Assembly (NCBI RefSeq): GCF_010682105.1
Contig: NZ_JAAGWH010000024.1
Coordinates: 1 to 40,627, forward strand
Direction: 5' to 3'
Source of the DNA: Modestobacter muralis
GTDB taxonomy: Bacteria; Actinomycetota; Actinomycetes; Mycobacteriales; Geodermatophilaceae
DNA length: 40,627 nt
The position numbers were made by a program, and so were the translations under genes. A model generated the notes under the pieces. That model was not told the origin of the DNA, searched no databases, and saw only the letters and a program-made list of their open reading frames with translations. Below, piece by piece: positions 7,759-15,922 of this stretch (positions are counted from its first letter, which is position 1; the number at the start of each line of letters is the position of its first letter).

Positions 7759-9264
7759 GTGTCACTTCTCGACTCTCCTGATGAGGTCACCGTCACCCCG
7801 TCGGCGGATGCTGCGACGCGGCGCCGGTTCTGGTCGGCGACCCGGTTGCGTGGCGAGGGCACGGCCGCCCGCCGCTCCTGGCGGAGCGCCTACGTCCGCC
7901 GCATCGTGCTGGGCGACGTCCTGGTCGCGGTCATCGGTGCCCTGGTCGGCCGGCTGGGGGTGGACTACGGCCCGCTGGCCACCAACGGCTCGCCGTGGCT
8001 CGTCCTGGCCCTGCCCCTCGTGTGGCTGGCCGCGATGACCGTGGCCCGTTCGTACGAGGAGCGCTTCCTCTGGGTGGGCCCGGAGGAGTTCCGCCGGGTG
8101 TTCACCGCCTCGATCCTGCTGCTGGCCGCGGTCGGCACCATCTCCTGGGCCTTCAAGCTCGAGGTGGCCCGCAGCTTCGTCGTCGTCGCACTGCCGCTGG
8201 CCGCGGTCCTGACGCTCGCCCAGCGCTACGCCCAGCGGGTGTGGCTGCACAAGCAGCGCGAGCACGGCCGCTTCCAGCAGACCGCCATCCTGGTCGGCCA
8301 CCGCAACGGCACCGCCGAGCTGCACGCCCAGCTCGTCCGTCAGGCCCGGCACGGCCTGCGCGTCGTCGGCGTCTGCCTCCCCTCCGCGGAGCCCGAGGGC
8401 ACCGTCTTCGACGGCCTCCCGGTGCTGGGCGACTTCACCGCCATCGCCGACGTGGTCCGCCGGTACGAGGTCGACACCGTCGCCGTGCTGCCCTCCCCGG
8501 AGCTCGACGGTGCCGCCCTGCGCCGCCTCGGCTGGGACCTCGAGACCACCGAGGCCGAGCTGCTGCTCGCCCCGGCCGTCACCGAGTTCGCCGGCCCCCG
8601 GGTCGCCATTCGGCCGGTCAACGGCCTGCCGCTGCTGCACCTCGAGCGTCCCGAGTTCCGTGGCCTGCGCCGCGTGACCAAGGACGTCTTCGACCGCACC
8701 GTCGCGCTCGTCGCCGTCATCGTGCTGCTGCCGGTCCTGCTGGGCCTGGCCATCGCGGTGAAGACCACCAGCCGTGGGCCGGTGTTCTTCATGCACGAGC
8801 GCATCGGCCGGGCCGGCGTCCCCTTCCGCGTGTTCAAGTTCCGCAGCATGAAGCCGAACTCGGACGCGCTGATCGCCGAGCTCATGGCGCAGAACGAGGG
8901 CAACGCCGTCCAGTTCAAGATGAAGCGCGATCCCCGGGTCACCCGCGTGGGCGCCGTCATGCGGCGCTACTCCCTCGACGAGCTGCCCCAGCTGTTCAAC
9001 GTCCTCCTCGGCACCATGTCGCTGGTCGGCCCCCGGCCGCACGTGACCCGCGAGGTCGAGCAGTACGGCTTCGACATGCGCCGCCGCCTCCTGGTCAAGC
9101 CGGGCATCACCGGCCTGTGGCAGGTCAGCGGCCGGTCCAACCTCTCCTGGGACGACTCGGTGCGCATCGACGTCCGGTACGTGGAGAACTGGTCGCTCGC
9201 CTTCGACCTGATGATCCTGTGGAAGACCCTCGGCGCGGTCCTCCGCGGCTCCGGCGCCTACTGA
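7759..9264 (+). CDS. initiating sugar-phosphate transferase (polyprenyl glycosylphosphotransferase)
   Basis: A 501-residue membrane enzyme that should start repeat-unit synthesis by moving a sugar-1-phosphate from a nucleotide sugar to undecaprenyl phosphate (WbaP/CpsE type). The first ~150 residues hold about four membrane spans, a nucleotide-binding-like central domain follows, then a span near 305-325 leads into the catalytic bacterial sugar transferase domain: FMHERIG near 345, KFRSM at 360, DELPQ at 407 and VGPRP near 424. The C-terminus is the usual GLWQVSGRS and Y-W-S-rich tail. The GTG at 7759 is chosen for the GGGGG just upstream and because the cytoplasmic tail and first span begin there. 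It is the only initiating transferase in the window. Confidence 0.92.
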   Translation: MSLLDSPDEVTVTPSADAATRRRFWSATRLRGEGTAARRSWRSAYVRRIVLGDVLVAVIGALVGRLGVDYGPLATNGSPWLVLALPLVWLAAMTVARSYEERFLWVGPEEFRRVFTASILLLAAVGTISWAFKLEVARSFVVVALPLAAVLTLAQRYAQRVWLHKQREHGRFQQTAILVGHRNGTAELHAQLVRQARHGLRVVGVCLPSAEPEGTVFDGLPVLGDFTAIADVVRRYEVDTVAVLPSPELDGAALRRLGWDLETTEAELLLAPAVTEFAGPRVAIRPVNGLPLLHLERPEFRGLRRVTKDVFDRTVALVAVIVLLPVLLGLAIAVKTTSRGPVFFMHERIGRAGVPFRVFKFRSMKPNSDALIAELMAQNEGNAVQFKMKRDPRVTRVGAVMRRYSLDELPQLFNVLLGTMSLVGPRPHVTREVEQYGFDMRRRLLVKPGITGLWQVSGRSNLSWDDSVRIDVRYVENWSLAFDLMILWKTLGAVLRGSGAY

Positions 9265-9272
9265 CCGACCCG

Positions 9273-9301
9273 CGGGCCCGGCCGGGCAGCCGGCCGGCCC
9301 G
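9273..9301 (+). terminator. terminator after the initiating transferase
   Basis: A 12-bp GC stem with one bulged C and a GCAG loop starts nine bases after the stop at 9264. No T-run follows. It probably ends the transcript of the initiating transferase. Confidence 0.6.
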
Positions 9302-9380
9302 TGTCGTCGGTCCCGGGTGGGCAGCCGGTCCGGCCGGGCGGCGAGGATGGGCGGCCACCTCCCCCGACGGAAGACCGCCC

Positions 9381-10142
9381 GTGACCTCTCCCGACCACTC
9401 GACCGCAGCCTCGCTGGCCACCGCCGCCGGCGAGCTGCTCCTCGCCGTCCGCGCCCGGCACTTCGACGACGCCGACGCGCGCAAGGCCGCCGGAGACGCG
9501 GAGGCGCACCGGTTCCTCGTCGCCCGGCTCACCCAGCTGCGACCCGGGGACGCCGTGCTGTCCGAGGAGGGCGCCGACGACCCGGTGCGGCTGGTCAGCG
9601 ACCGGGTCTGGATCGTCGACCCGCTCGACGGCACCCGCGAGTTCTCCGAGCCCGGGCGCGCCGACTGGGCGGTGCATGTGGCGCTGTGGGAGCGCGGCGA
9701 GCTGGTCGCCGGTGCCGTGGCGCTGCCGGCGGTGGGGCTGACGCTGGGCACCGGCGACGGTCACCGGGTGCCGGCCCGGGCCGACGGCCCGGTACGGCTG
9801 GCGGTCAGCCGCAGCCGGCCGCCGTCCCTGGTGCAGGCGTTGTCCGTGCGGCTGGGTGCCCAGCTGGTGCCGATGGGCTCGGCCGGAGTGAAGGCGATGT
9901 CGGTCGTCCGGGGGGAGACCGACGCCTACGTCCACGGTGGAGGCCAGTTCGAGTGGGACTCGGCCGCGCCCGTGGCCGTCGCCCGCGCCGCCGGCCTGCA
10001 CACGAGCAGGCTGGACGGCTCACCGCTGCGCTACAACCGGCCCGACCCGTACCTGCCCGACCTGGTGGTCTGTCGTCCCGAGCTCGCCGACGGGCTGCTG
10101 TCAGCGATCGCCGAGCAGATGGGCCAGCACCCGTCGCGCTGA
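9381..10142 (+). CDS. cysQ: 3'(2'),5'-bisphosphate nucleotidase / inositol-phosphatase family (CysQ-like)
   Basis: A 253-residue member of the lithium-sensitive phosphatase superfamily. Metal-site motifs are in order: E62 in LSEEG, D80-T85 as DPLDGT, and D193 in FEWDSAAP. CysQ enzymes hydrolyse 3'-phosphoadenosine 5'-phosphate, the by-product of sulfotransferases, to AMP. Its partner on the opposite strand is an APS kinase homolog whose 3' end overlaps this gene by 42 bp, supporting a PAPS/PAP role rather than inositol monophosphate. The GTG at 9381 has GGAAG seven bases upstream. No sulfotransferase is recognisable in the window, so the acceptor of activated sulfate, if any, lies elsewhere. 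Confidence 0.82.
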   Translation: MTSPDHSTAASLATAAGELLLAVRARHFDDADARKAAGDAEAHRFLVARLTQLRPGDAVLSEEGADDPVRLVSDRVWIVDPLDGTREFSEPGRADWAVHVALWERGELVAGAVALPAVGLTLGTGDGHRVPARADGPVRLAVSRSRPPSLVQALSVRLGAQLVPMGSAGVKAMSVVRGETDAYVHGGGQFEWDSAAPVAVARAAGLHTSRLDGSPLRYNRPDPYLPDLVVCRPELADGLLSAIAEQMGQHPSR

Positions 10143-11138
10143 CTCCTCGGCGCTGGTCGACCGGGTGTCGATCGTCAGCTCCGCGTCCGTGGGCTCCTCG
10201 TACGGGTCGCTGATCCCGGTGAACTCGGCGATCTCCCCGCGGCGCGCCCGGGCGTAGAGCCCCTTGCGGTCCCGCGCCTCGCAGTCGGCCAGCGAGGTGG
10301 CCACGTGCACCAGCACGAAGGAGCCGGGCCCGGCCTGCTCCTCCACCAGCCGCCGGGCGTCCGCGCGCGTGGCGGCGTAGGGCGCGATCGGGGCGCAGAC
10401 GGCCAGCCCGCCGTGCTTGGCGATCTGCGCGGCGACCCAGCCGATCCGGCGGACGTTCGCGTCCCGCCCGGCCTTGGAGAAGCCGAGCTCGGCGGACAGG
10501 TGGGTCCGCACCTCGTCACCGTCGAGCAGCGTGACCGTGCGGCCGGCCTCCTGCAGCAGCTCGACCAACCGGCCGGCGATGGTGGACTTGCCCGCCCCGG
10601 ACAGCCCGGTGAACATGACGGCCCGGCCGCCGGTCGACGGTGTCGTGGGGTCCACCCGGCTGGCCACCGGCCCGGCGCCGTAGGCGCGGGCCAGGTCCGG
10701 CCAGCTGACCTCGGGGTCCGCGGCGGTGACCGGTACGGGCACGAGGAGCAGTTCCGCCCCGGACCCGGCCCAGGCGGCGGCGGCCAGCGAGACGACCGCC
10801 GAGTCCGGTGCCGTGCCGGCGGCCGGCAGGAGCACCAGCAGCTGCGCGGGCAGCCCGTCGGTGTGCTCCGGCGGAGCGCCCACCCAGGCATCCGGCTCCG
10901 ACCAGCCGCGCCGGTCCAGCTCCGCGCGGACGGCGTCCGGGGACCGCCAGCGCGGGACCTGGTGCACCTCCAGCCCGGCGGGACCCAGGGTGGCGACCAG
11001 CACGCCCTGGGCGTCCTCGAACTCCGCGACCGTCGCCCCGTCGGGCAGGTCCAGGGCCGGGGGACCGGTGAGACCGAACGCGGAGCGGGCGAGCGCGGCG
11101 ACCTCGAGGTCGGTCAGGCGTACGCGGGTCGGGGCCAT
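10101..11138 (-). CDS. cysC: adenylylsulfate kinase (APS kinase) with extra N-terminal domain
   Basis: A 345-residue protein. The C-terminal half is a complete APS kinase: P-loop GLSGAGKST at 178-186, LLDGDEVR, the FSKAGRDANVRRIG segment, CAPIAPY, and DRKGLYARAR. It would phosphorylate APS to PAPS with ATP. Residues 1-170 form a separate domain that I do not recognise with certainty; no ATP-sulfurylase motif (such as HxxH) is visible. A bare CysC is about 200 residues, so this is a fusion. The ATG at 11138 follows GAGACT by 6 nt without an SD, suggesting a leaderless message. It overlaps the convergent cysQ-like gene by 42 bp. No sulfurylase subunit genes are nearby. Confidence 0.85.
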   Translation of the reverse strand: MAPTRVRLTDLEVAALARSAFGLTGPPALDLPDGATVAEFEDAQGVLVATLGPAGLEVHQVPRWRSPDAVRAELDRRGWSEPDAWVGAPPEHTDGLPAQLLVLLPAAGTAPDSAVVSLAAAAWAGSGAELLLVPVPVTAADPEVSWPDLARAYGAGPVASRVDPTTPSTGGRAVMFTGLSGAGKSTIAGRLVELLQEAGRTVTLLDGDEVRTHLSAELGFSKAGRDANVRRIGWVAAQIAKHGGLAVCAPIAPYAATRADARRLVEEQAGPGSFVLVHVATSLADCEARDRKGLYARARRGEIAEFTGISDPYEEPTDAELTIDTRSTSAEESARRVLAHLLGDR

Positions 11139-11144
11139 GACCGC

Positions 11145-11150
11145 AGTCTC
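11145..11150 (-). promoter_or_regulatory. candidate -10 of a leaderless transcript (APS kinase)
   Basis: GAGACT on the minus strand is 6 nt from the ATG at 11138. The next upstream gene (ATG at 11358) has the same GCGAGACT with the same spacing, so the two promoters look related. Confidence 0.4.
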
Positions 11151-11202
11151 GCAACGTCCGGTGTCGGGCGGGGCGGGGGGCCCGGCGGGGGTGCCGGCGG
11201 CG

Positions 11203-11358
11203 TCACATCGCGGGACGGACGACCCCGCACCGGCACACATAGAGCGAGCCGTTGCCGAAGGGGGCGTCGCCCTGGCGGGAGAAGAGGTGGAGGTGCGGCC
11301 GACGGGTGCCCGTACCGGTCGCCGACCGGCTGATCAGGTCGCCGGGAGTGCGCTGCAT
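11203..11358 (-). CDS. small hypothetical protein with a CRC-G tail
   Basis: A 51-residue basic protein that I do not recognise. It has a conserved-looking C-terminal half (HLHLFSRQGDAPFGNGSLYV followed by CRCGVVRP), with two cysteines in C-x-C-G that could bind metal or form half of a zinc ribbon. The ATG at 11358 lies 6 nt after GAGACT, the same arrangement as the APS kinase gene 65 bp downstream on the same strand, which supports it being expressed. A longer frame reaches 11496 but would cross the promoter of the divergent FMN enzyme. Function is unknown. Confidence 0.5.
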   Translation of the reverse strand: MQRTPGDLISRSATGTGTRRPHLHLFSRQGDAPFGNGSLYVCRCGVVRPAM

Positions 11359-11364
11359 GCGCCG

Positions 11365-11370
11365 AGTCTC
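11365..11370 (-). promoter_or_regulatory. candidate -10 of a leaderless transcript (small Cys protein)
   Basis: GAGACT on the minus strand is 6 nt before the ATG at 11358; no SD is present. Confidence 0.38.
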
Positions 11371-11450
11371 GCATCGGACCGCCGTTCCCGGGGGTCTGGC
11401 GCCGTCCTGTGACCGATCCGCGCGGACGCGGCGACGGCGGACCGGCCCGG

Positions 11451-11456
11451 TAGGGT
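11451..11456 (+). promoter_or_regulatory. candidate -10 for the FMN hydroxy-acid enzyme
   Basis: TAGGGT, identical to the -10 at 5114, lies 32 nt before the ATG at 11489, giving a short leader that carries a strong SD (GGGAGGAAA). Confidence 0.45.
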
Positions 11457-11488
11457 GCGCCGACGCGCGACCGGTGGGAGGAAACCCG

Positions 11489-12547
11489 ATGCTCACTCTG
11501 CTCTCCGACCAGCACGAGGAGGCCCGGCGGCAGCTCGGCCCCGCCGTGTACGACTACTACGCCGCCGGCTCCGGCGAGGAGGTCACCGTCGGGGAGGCCG
11601 AGGCGGCCTGGCGCACGTTCCGGCTGCGGCCCCGGGTGCTCTACGACGTCTCGGCGGTCGACGTCGGCGTCGAGCTGCTGGGTGACCGGCTCGTCACACC
11701 GTTCGTCGTCGCGCCGATGGCCTTCCACGGACTGGCCCACCCGGACGGCGAGTGCGCCACGTTCGCCGGCAGCGGTGCGGCCGGGGCGCTGGGGGTGCTG
11801 TCGACGCGCTCCTCCCGGCGCATCGAGGACGTGGCCGCGGCGGCGACCGCCCCCTGGTGGTTCCAGGCCTACGGCATGCGTGACCGCCGCCTGACCCACG
11901 GCCTCACCCGCCGCGCGGCCGAGGCCGGTGCCTCGGCCGTGGTGCTCACCGTCGACACGCCCTACGTCGGCAGGAAGGGGCGGGTCAGCGGCACGCGGAT
12001 CCAGGTCCCCGACGACGAGTTCCTGGTCAACCTGGCCCAGCACCTGCTGCCGGGGACGGTGGGCCGCGAGGCGGCCGAGCAGGACCCGTCACTGACGACG
12101 GCCGTCATCGGCGAGCTCGCCGAGGTGAGCGGGCTGCCCGTCCTGGTCAAGGGGGTCCTGCGGGGGGACGAGGCGCGCCGCTGCGTCGAGGCCGGCGCCG
12201 CAGGCGTGATCGTCTCCAACCACGGTGGCCGCCAGCTGGACCGGGCGGTGCCCAGTGCGCTGGCCCTGCGCGAGGTCGTCGAGGCGGTGGGCGACCGGGT
12301 GCCGGTGCTGGCCGACGGGGGCATCCGCAGCGGCACCGACGCGCTCGTCGCGCTGGCCCTGGGCGCCTCGGCCGTGCTGGTCGGCCGGCCGGTGCTGTGG
12401 GCGCTGGCGTCCGGCGGGGCTGCGGCGGTCACCGCGGCGCTCGACGGGCTGACCGCGGACCTGACCCATGTGCTCGCGGTCGCCGGCGCGGCGTCGGTCG
12501 ACCAGCTGGACCCGAGCATGGTCGTGGGCGGTCGCCCCGGCCGCTGA
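11489..12547 (+). CDS. FMN-dependent alpha-hydroxy acid oxidase/dehydrogenase
   Basis: A 352-residue TIM-barrel flavoenzyme of the lactate/glycolate oxidase family. Visible motifs: VYDYYAAGSGEEVT near the N-terminus, VAPMAFHGLAHPDGE, VLVKGVL with the FMN-contacting lysine, the active-site SNHGGRQLD (H245, R248) and DGGIRSGTD for phosphate binding. It oxidises a 2-hydroxy acid such as L-lactate to the keto acid, passing electrons to oxygen or a carrier; the exact substrate is not evident. GGGAGGAAA before the ATG decides the start. It is not obviously part of the polysaccharide pathway. A more distant relative lies at 37388-38677. Confidence 0.88.
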   Translation: MLTLLSDQHEEARRQLGPAVYDYYAAGSGEEVTVGEAEAAWRTFRLRPRVLYDVSAVDVGVELLGDRLVTPFVVAPMAFHGLAHPDGECATFAGSGAAGALGVLSTRSSRRIEDVAAAATAPWWFQAYGMRDRRLTHGLTRRAAEAGASAVVLTVDTPYVGRKGRVSGTRIQVPDDEFLVNLAQHLLPGTVGREAAEQDPSLTTAVIGELAEVSGLPVLVKGVLRGDEARRCVEAGAAGVIVSNHGGRQLDRAVPSALALREVVEAVGDRVPVLADGGIRSGTDALVALALGASAVLVGRPVLWALASGGAAAVTAALDGLTADLTHVLAVAGAASVDQLDPSMVVGGRPGR

Positions 12548-12619
12548 ACGGCCGCCCCGTGCGTCGTCCGTGTCACCCGGTCGTGGTCGAAGGGGTTCCG
12601 CATCCAGGACGGGGCGACC

Positions 12620-12625
12620 TATGGT
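12620..12625 (+). promoter_or_regulatory. candidate -10 for the cytidylyltransferase gene
   Basis: TATGGT lies 42 nt before the ATG at 12668; the leader carries GAGGAG close to the start. No convincing -35 is visible. Confidence 0.35.
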
Positions 12626-12667
12626 CCGGCGAGGACGTGGGACCGCCACGTCGCCGAGGAGGAGCTC

Positions 12668-13486
12668 ATGACCGACCGTCCTGACGTCGACCCGGCGGAC
12701 ATCCCCGTCGTCATCCTGTGCGGCGGCATGGGGACCCGGTTGCGGGAGGCCAGCGAGCAGCTCCCGAAGGGCCTCGTCGACATCGGTGGCCGGCCGGTGC
12801 TCTGGCACATCATGAAGACCTACAGCCACTTCGGCTTCCGTCGCTTCGTCCTCTGCCTGGGCTACAAGGGCGACATGATCAAGGACTACTTCATCGACCA
12901 CCGCACGCGGATGAACGACTTCACCCTGCGGCTGCGCGGTGAGCACGAGCTGGAGTTCCACACCAACGTCGCCGACGAGGACTGGGAGATCACCTTCGCC
13001 GAGACCGGGCTGACGACGGCGACCGGCGCCCGCATCGCCCGGGTCGGCCAGTACCTCGACGCACCCCGCTTCGCGTTGACCTACGGCGACGGCATCGGGG
13101 CGGTCGACCTGCCGGCCGTGCTCAAGGACCACGTCGCCTCGGGCCGGCTCGGCACCCTGACCGGCGTGCACCCCAGCGGCCGCTACGGCGAGATGGTGCT
13201 GGAGGGCGACACCGTCACCCAGTTCAACGAGAAGCAGTCCCAGACCGGCTACGTGAACGGTGGGTTCTTCTTCTTCGAGCGCGAGTTCGTCGACCGCTAC
13301 CTGGACGCCGACGCCACGGAGGAGATGCTCGAGCACGCGCCGCTGCAGCGGCTGGCCCGCGACGGCCAGCTCGGGGTCCACCGCCACGAGGGCTTCTGGA
13401 TGGGGATGGACACCTTCCGGGACTGGAAGGAGCTCAACAGCCTCTGGGACGACGGCGTGGCCGAGTGGCGGGTCTGGGAGAACTGA
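12668..13486 (+). CDS. rfbF: glucose-1-phosphate cytidylyltransferase
   Basis: A 272-residue nucleotidyltransferase that should make CDP-glucose from CTP and glucose-1-phosphate, the entry to CDP-linked deoxy and branched sugars. The N-terminus has the nucleotide-binding LCGGMGTRLRE (17-27) and K34 in LPKGLVDIGG; the metal-binding aspartate is D141 in TYGDGIG, followed by YVNGGFFFFE and GFWMGMDTFRDW, which are characteristic of the RfbF subfamily rather than dTDP-glucose synthases. GAGGAG precedes the ATG. It is separated from the sugar-modifying operon at 14897-17813 by a minus-strand glycosyltransferase but probably supplies the same pathway. Confidence 0.93.
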   Translation: MTDRPDVDPADIPVVILCGGMGTRLREASEQLPKGLVDIGGRPVLWHIMKTYSHFGFRRFVLCLGYKGDMIKDYFIDHRTRMNDFTLRLRGEHELEFHTNVADEDWEITFAETGLTTATGARIARVGQYLDAPRFALTYGDGIGAVDLPAVLKDHVASGRLGTLTGVHPSGRYGEMVLEGDTVTQFNEKQSQTGYVNGGFFFFEREFVDRYLDADATEEMLEHAPLQRLARDGQLGVHRHEGFWMGMDTFRDWKELNSLWDDGVAEWRVWEN

Positions 13487-13512
13487 GGGACCGGGGCCTC
13501 CCGGGCCCGTCC

Positions 13513-13536
13513 GCCGGTGGTGCCTCCGTCACCGGC
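13513..13536. terminator. hairpin between convergent genes
   Basis: GCCGGTG (13513-13519) pairs with CACCGGC (13530-13536) across a 10-base loop, just after the cytidylyltransferase stop and overlapping the last codons of the convergent GT2 gene. Confidence 0.4.
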
Positions 13537-14575
13537 GGGCGCGCCACCGGCGGGAGCGCTCGCGGGCCACGTCCAGTGCGCCCTCCCAGAAGCCCAGTCC
13601 CCAGCCGACCTGCATGGCGACGAGCGCGGCCGGCACGACCGGCCGGGCGGTGTCCGCAGGCGTCTGCCGGGCGATGACCGCACCGGCGCCCGCCACCGTC
13701 AGCGCGTAGGGCGCGAGGCAGACCAGCGCGACGCCCGGCCGTCGGGAGGCGGTCACCGCGGCGAGGGCCAGCCAGGCGACCAGGGCCGGTGGCGCCAGGT
13801 GTCGCACGCGCACGCTGCCCGGGTGCCGCAGGGCGACCGGGGGCTTGCCGCGGCCGTACCGGCGGTACTGGGTGAACAGCTGCCCCACGGACTCCCGGGC
13901 GTTCCAGGCGATCTCCAGTGCCGGGTCGAAGAGCAGCTCGCCGTGCTCCCGGAGCCGCTGGTCGAACTCGAAGTCCTCGTTGTTGGCGATGTCCTCGTCC
14001 CAGCCGCCGAGCTCCCGCGCCAGCTCGACGGGGTAGGCCCCGAACGGGACGTGGTCGACGACCTGCTCGGTCGTCCCGTAGTGGTACGTCGACCCGCCCA
14101 CGGCCAGCGGCGAGTTCAGCACCGCGGCCACGGCGCGGCCCGTCGGGGTGCGCCCGACTGCTGTCTTCCGGCCGCCCACGCCGACCCACGGCCCGTCGGC
14201 GAGACGGCTGACCGCCCGGGCGAGGTAGCCCGGCGGGATGGTCGAGTGCGCGTCGACCCGCACGAGCCACCGGCCCCGGCACGCCGCGAGCGCGGTGTTC
14301 AGGCTGGCCGGGATGGAGGGGACGGGGTTGCTCAGCACGCGTACGCGGGGGTCCTGGGCGGCCCGGGCCCGCAGCACGTCCGCGGTGCCGTCGGTCGACC
14401 CGTTGTCGACGACCAGGACCTCCATCAGGACGCCCTGCTGACCCAGGACCGAGTCCAGACAGGCGCCGATGGTGGCCGCCTCGTCGCGGGCGGGCACCAC
14501 CACGCTCACCTCGGGCAGCGCCGTCCCGGTCGAGGGGTCCTGCTCCGGCCCGTTCTGTGCGCGGGCACCCGGCAC
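13529..14575 (-). CDS. GT2 glycosyltransferase, ExoA-like (second copy)
   Basis: A 348-residue GT-A transferase, paralogous to the protein at 3976-5034. It has VSVVVPARDEA, NGSTDGT, the DXD-type metal motif DAHS, and the GGWDEDIANNEDFEFDQRLREHG block, followed by RRYGRGK and C-terminal hydrophobic segments that probably tether it to the membrane. GGAGG lies about nine bases before the GTG at 14575, and TAGTGT (14661-14666, minus strand) is a possible -10. It separates the cytidylyltransferase from the rest of the sugar-nucleotide genes, so it may use the sugar they make; that link is inference. Confidence 0.88.
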   Translation of the reverse strand: MPGARAQNGPEQDPSTGTALPEVSVVVPARDEAATIGACLDSVLGQQGVLMEVLVVDNGSTDGTADVLRARAAQDPRVRVLSNPVPSIPASLNTALAACRGRWLVRVDAHSTIPPGYLARAVSRLADGPWVGVGGRKTAVGRTPTGRAVAAVLNSPLAVGGSTYHYGTTEQVVDHVPFGAYPVELARELGGWDEDIANNEDFEFDQRLREHGELLFDPALEIAWNARESVGQLFTQYRRYGRGKPPVALRHPGSVRVRHLAPPALVAWLALAAVTASRRPGVALVCLAPYALTVAGAGAVIARQTPADTARPVVPAALVAMQVGWGLGFWEGALDVARERSRRWRARR

Positions 14576-14896
14576 GAGTCTGACCTCCTCAGTCCGCGGG
14601 CTGCCGCACCGCCGCTCCGTGGGGTCGACCGGGGACGCCCGGCCGACCTGCGCGCCGCGAACACTAGCGCGAGCCCACCTCGGGCCGGGCCCTCCCTGCC
14701 TCGCCCCCGGTCCCGTCCCGGGACGTCGCCGGGGGACCCGCGCAGCCGTCGTCCGGCCGCCGGCGGGGGCTGTGACGGTGCGGAGCCCGCCCGCGGCCGG
14801 GTCACCCGTTCGGTCTAATCGCGGTCACTTTCCGTGACCTCCGTCGCACTGCGCCCGGTAACCTCCGTTCTCCACGACGACGATCAAGGGGCGAGC
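14576..14896. other. divergent intergenic region with operator-like palindrome
   Basis: This 321-bp gap holds promoters for the GT2 gene on the left and the sugar-nucleotide operon on the right. No gene is seen. An inverted repeat GGTCAC-TTTCC-GTGACC (14823-14839, 6-bp arms) lies upstream of a TAACCT -10 candidate (14859-14864) and overlaps its likely -35 region, so a repressor or activator could act there. Confidence 0.45.
14823..14864 (+). promoter_or_regulatory. candidate promoter and operator of the sugar-nucleotide operon
   Basis: TAACCT (14859-14864) has TGACCT 18 nt upstream as a weak -35. The palindrome GGTCAC/GTGACC overlaps that -35. The message would have a leader of about 26 nt with AAGGGG as ribosome-binding site before the GTG at 14897. 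Confidence 0.35.
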
Positions 14897-15922
14897 GTGC
14901 GAGTACTGGTCACGGGCACAGAGGGGTACCTCGGGTGCCTCACCGCGCAGGAGCTGTTGCGGGCCGGACACGACGTCGTCGGTGTCGACACCGGCTACTA
15001 CAAGAACGGCTGGCTCTACCCGGGCCTGGACCTGGTGCCGGAGACGCTGGCGCTGGACATCCGCAAGCTGGGTCCCGAGCACCTCGAGGGCGTCGAGGCG
15101 ATCGTGCACATGGCGGAGCTGAGCAACGACCCGATCGGTGACCTGATCGGCGACGTCACCTACGACATCAACCACCACGGCTCGGTCCACCTGGCCAAGG
15201 TCGCCCGCGCAGCCGGCGTCCAGCGGTTCGTCTACATGTCCTCGTGCAGCGTCTACGGCGTCGCGGAGGGCGTCGTCGACGAGTCCAGCCCGGTCGACCC
15301 GCAGACGGCCTACGCCCGCTGCAAGGCGCTGGTGGAGCGGGACGTCTCGGCCATGGCCACCGACGACTTCTCCCCGACGTTCCTGCGCAACGCCACGGCC
15401 TTTGGGGCGAGCCCCCGGATGCGCTTCGACATCGTGCTGAACAACCTCTCCGGGTTGGCCTGGACGACGGGGGAGATCGCGATGACCAGCGACGGGTCGC
15501 CGTGGCGGCCGCTGGTGCACGCCCTCGACATCGCCAAGGCCATCCGCATGACCCTGGAGAGCCCCCGGGAGCGGGTGCACGGCAAGATCTTCAACGTCGG
15601 CAGCGAGTCGAACAACTACCGGGTCCGCGACATCGCCGAGATCGTGGCGGCCGAGTTCCCCGGCTGCCAGCTCACCTTCGGCGACCCCAGCGCCGACAAC
15701 CGCAGCTACCGGGTCGCCTTCGACCGGATCCGGCAGGTCCTCCCCGGCTACGAGACCGACTGGGACGCCAAGGCCGGCGCCGCCCAGCTGCACGGGGTCT
15801 TCCAGTCGATCGCCATGGACGACGCCACGTTCACCGGCCGCGGGCACACCCGGCTCAAGCAGATCGAGCACCTGATGCGCACCGAGCAGGTCGACAGCCA
15901 GCTCTACTGGGCCAAGCGGTGA
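14897..15922 (+). CDS. NAD-dependent sugar epimerase/dehydratase (extended SDR)
   Basis: A 341-residue extended short-chain dehydrogenase acting on a nucleotide sugar. The NAD-binding TGTEGYLG begins at residue 6; the catalytic set is serine in YMSSCSVYG (113-121) and Y139-x3-K143. Closest by appearance to the epimerase/dehydratases found beside RfbF, an RmlC-like epimerase and a SAF-domain dehydrogenase; it may do the 4,6-dehydration or a C4 step on CDP-glucose, which sequence alone cannot settle. AAGGGG lies close before the GTG at 14897. Its stop overlaps the next start (GTGA), so the three genes are translationally coupled. Confidence 0.88.
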   Translation: MRVLVTGTEGYLGCLTAQELLRAGHDVVGVDTGYYKNGWLYPGLDLVPETLALDIRKLGPEHLEGVEAIVHMAELSNDPIGDLIGDVTYDINHHGSVHLAKVARAAGVQRFVYMSSCSVYGVAEGVVDESSPVDPQTAYARCKALVERDVSAMATDDFSPTFLRNATAFGASPRMRFDIVLNNLSGLAWTTGEIAMTSDGSPWRPLVHALDIAKAIRMTLESPRERVHGKIFNVGSESNNYRVRDIAEIVAAEFPGCQLTFGDPSADNRSYRVAFDRIRQVLPGYETDWDAKAGAAQLHGVFQSIAMDDATFTGRGHTRLKQIEHLMRTEQVDSQLYWAKR

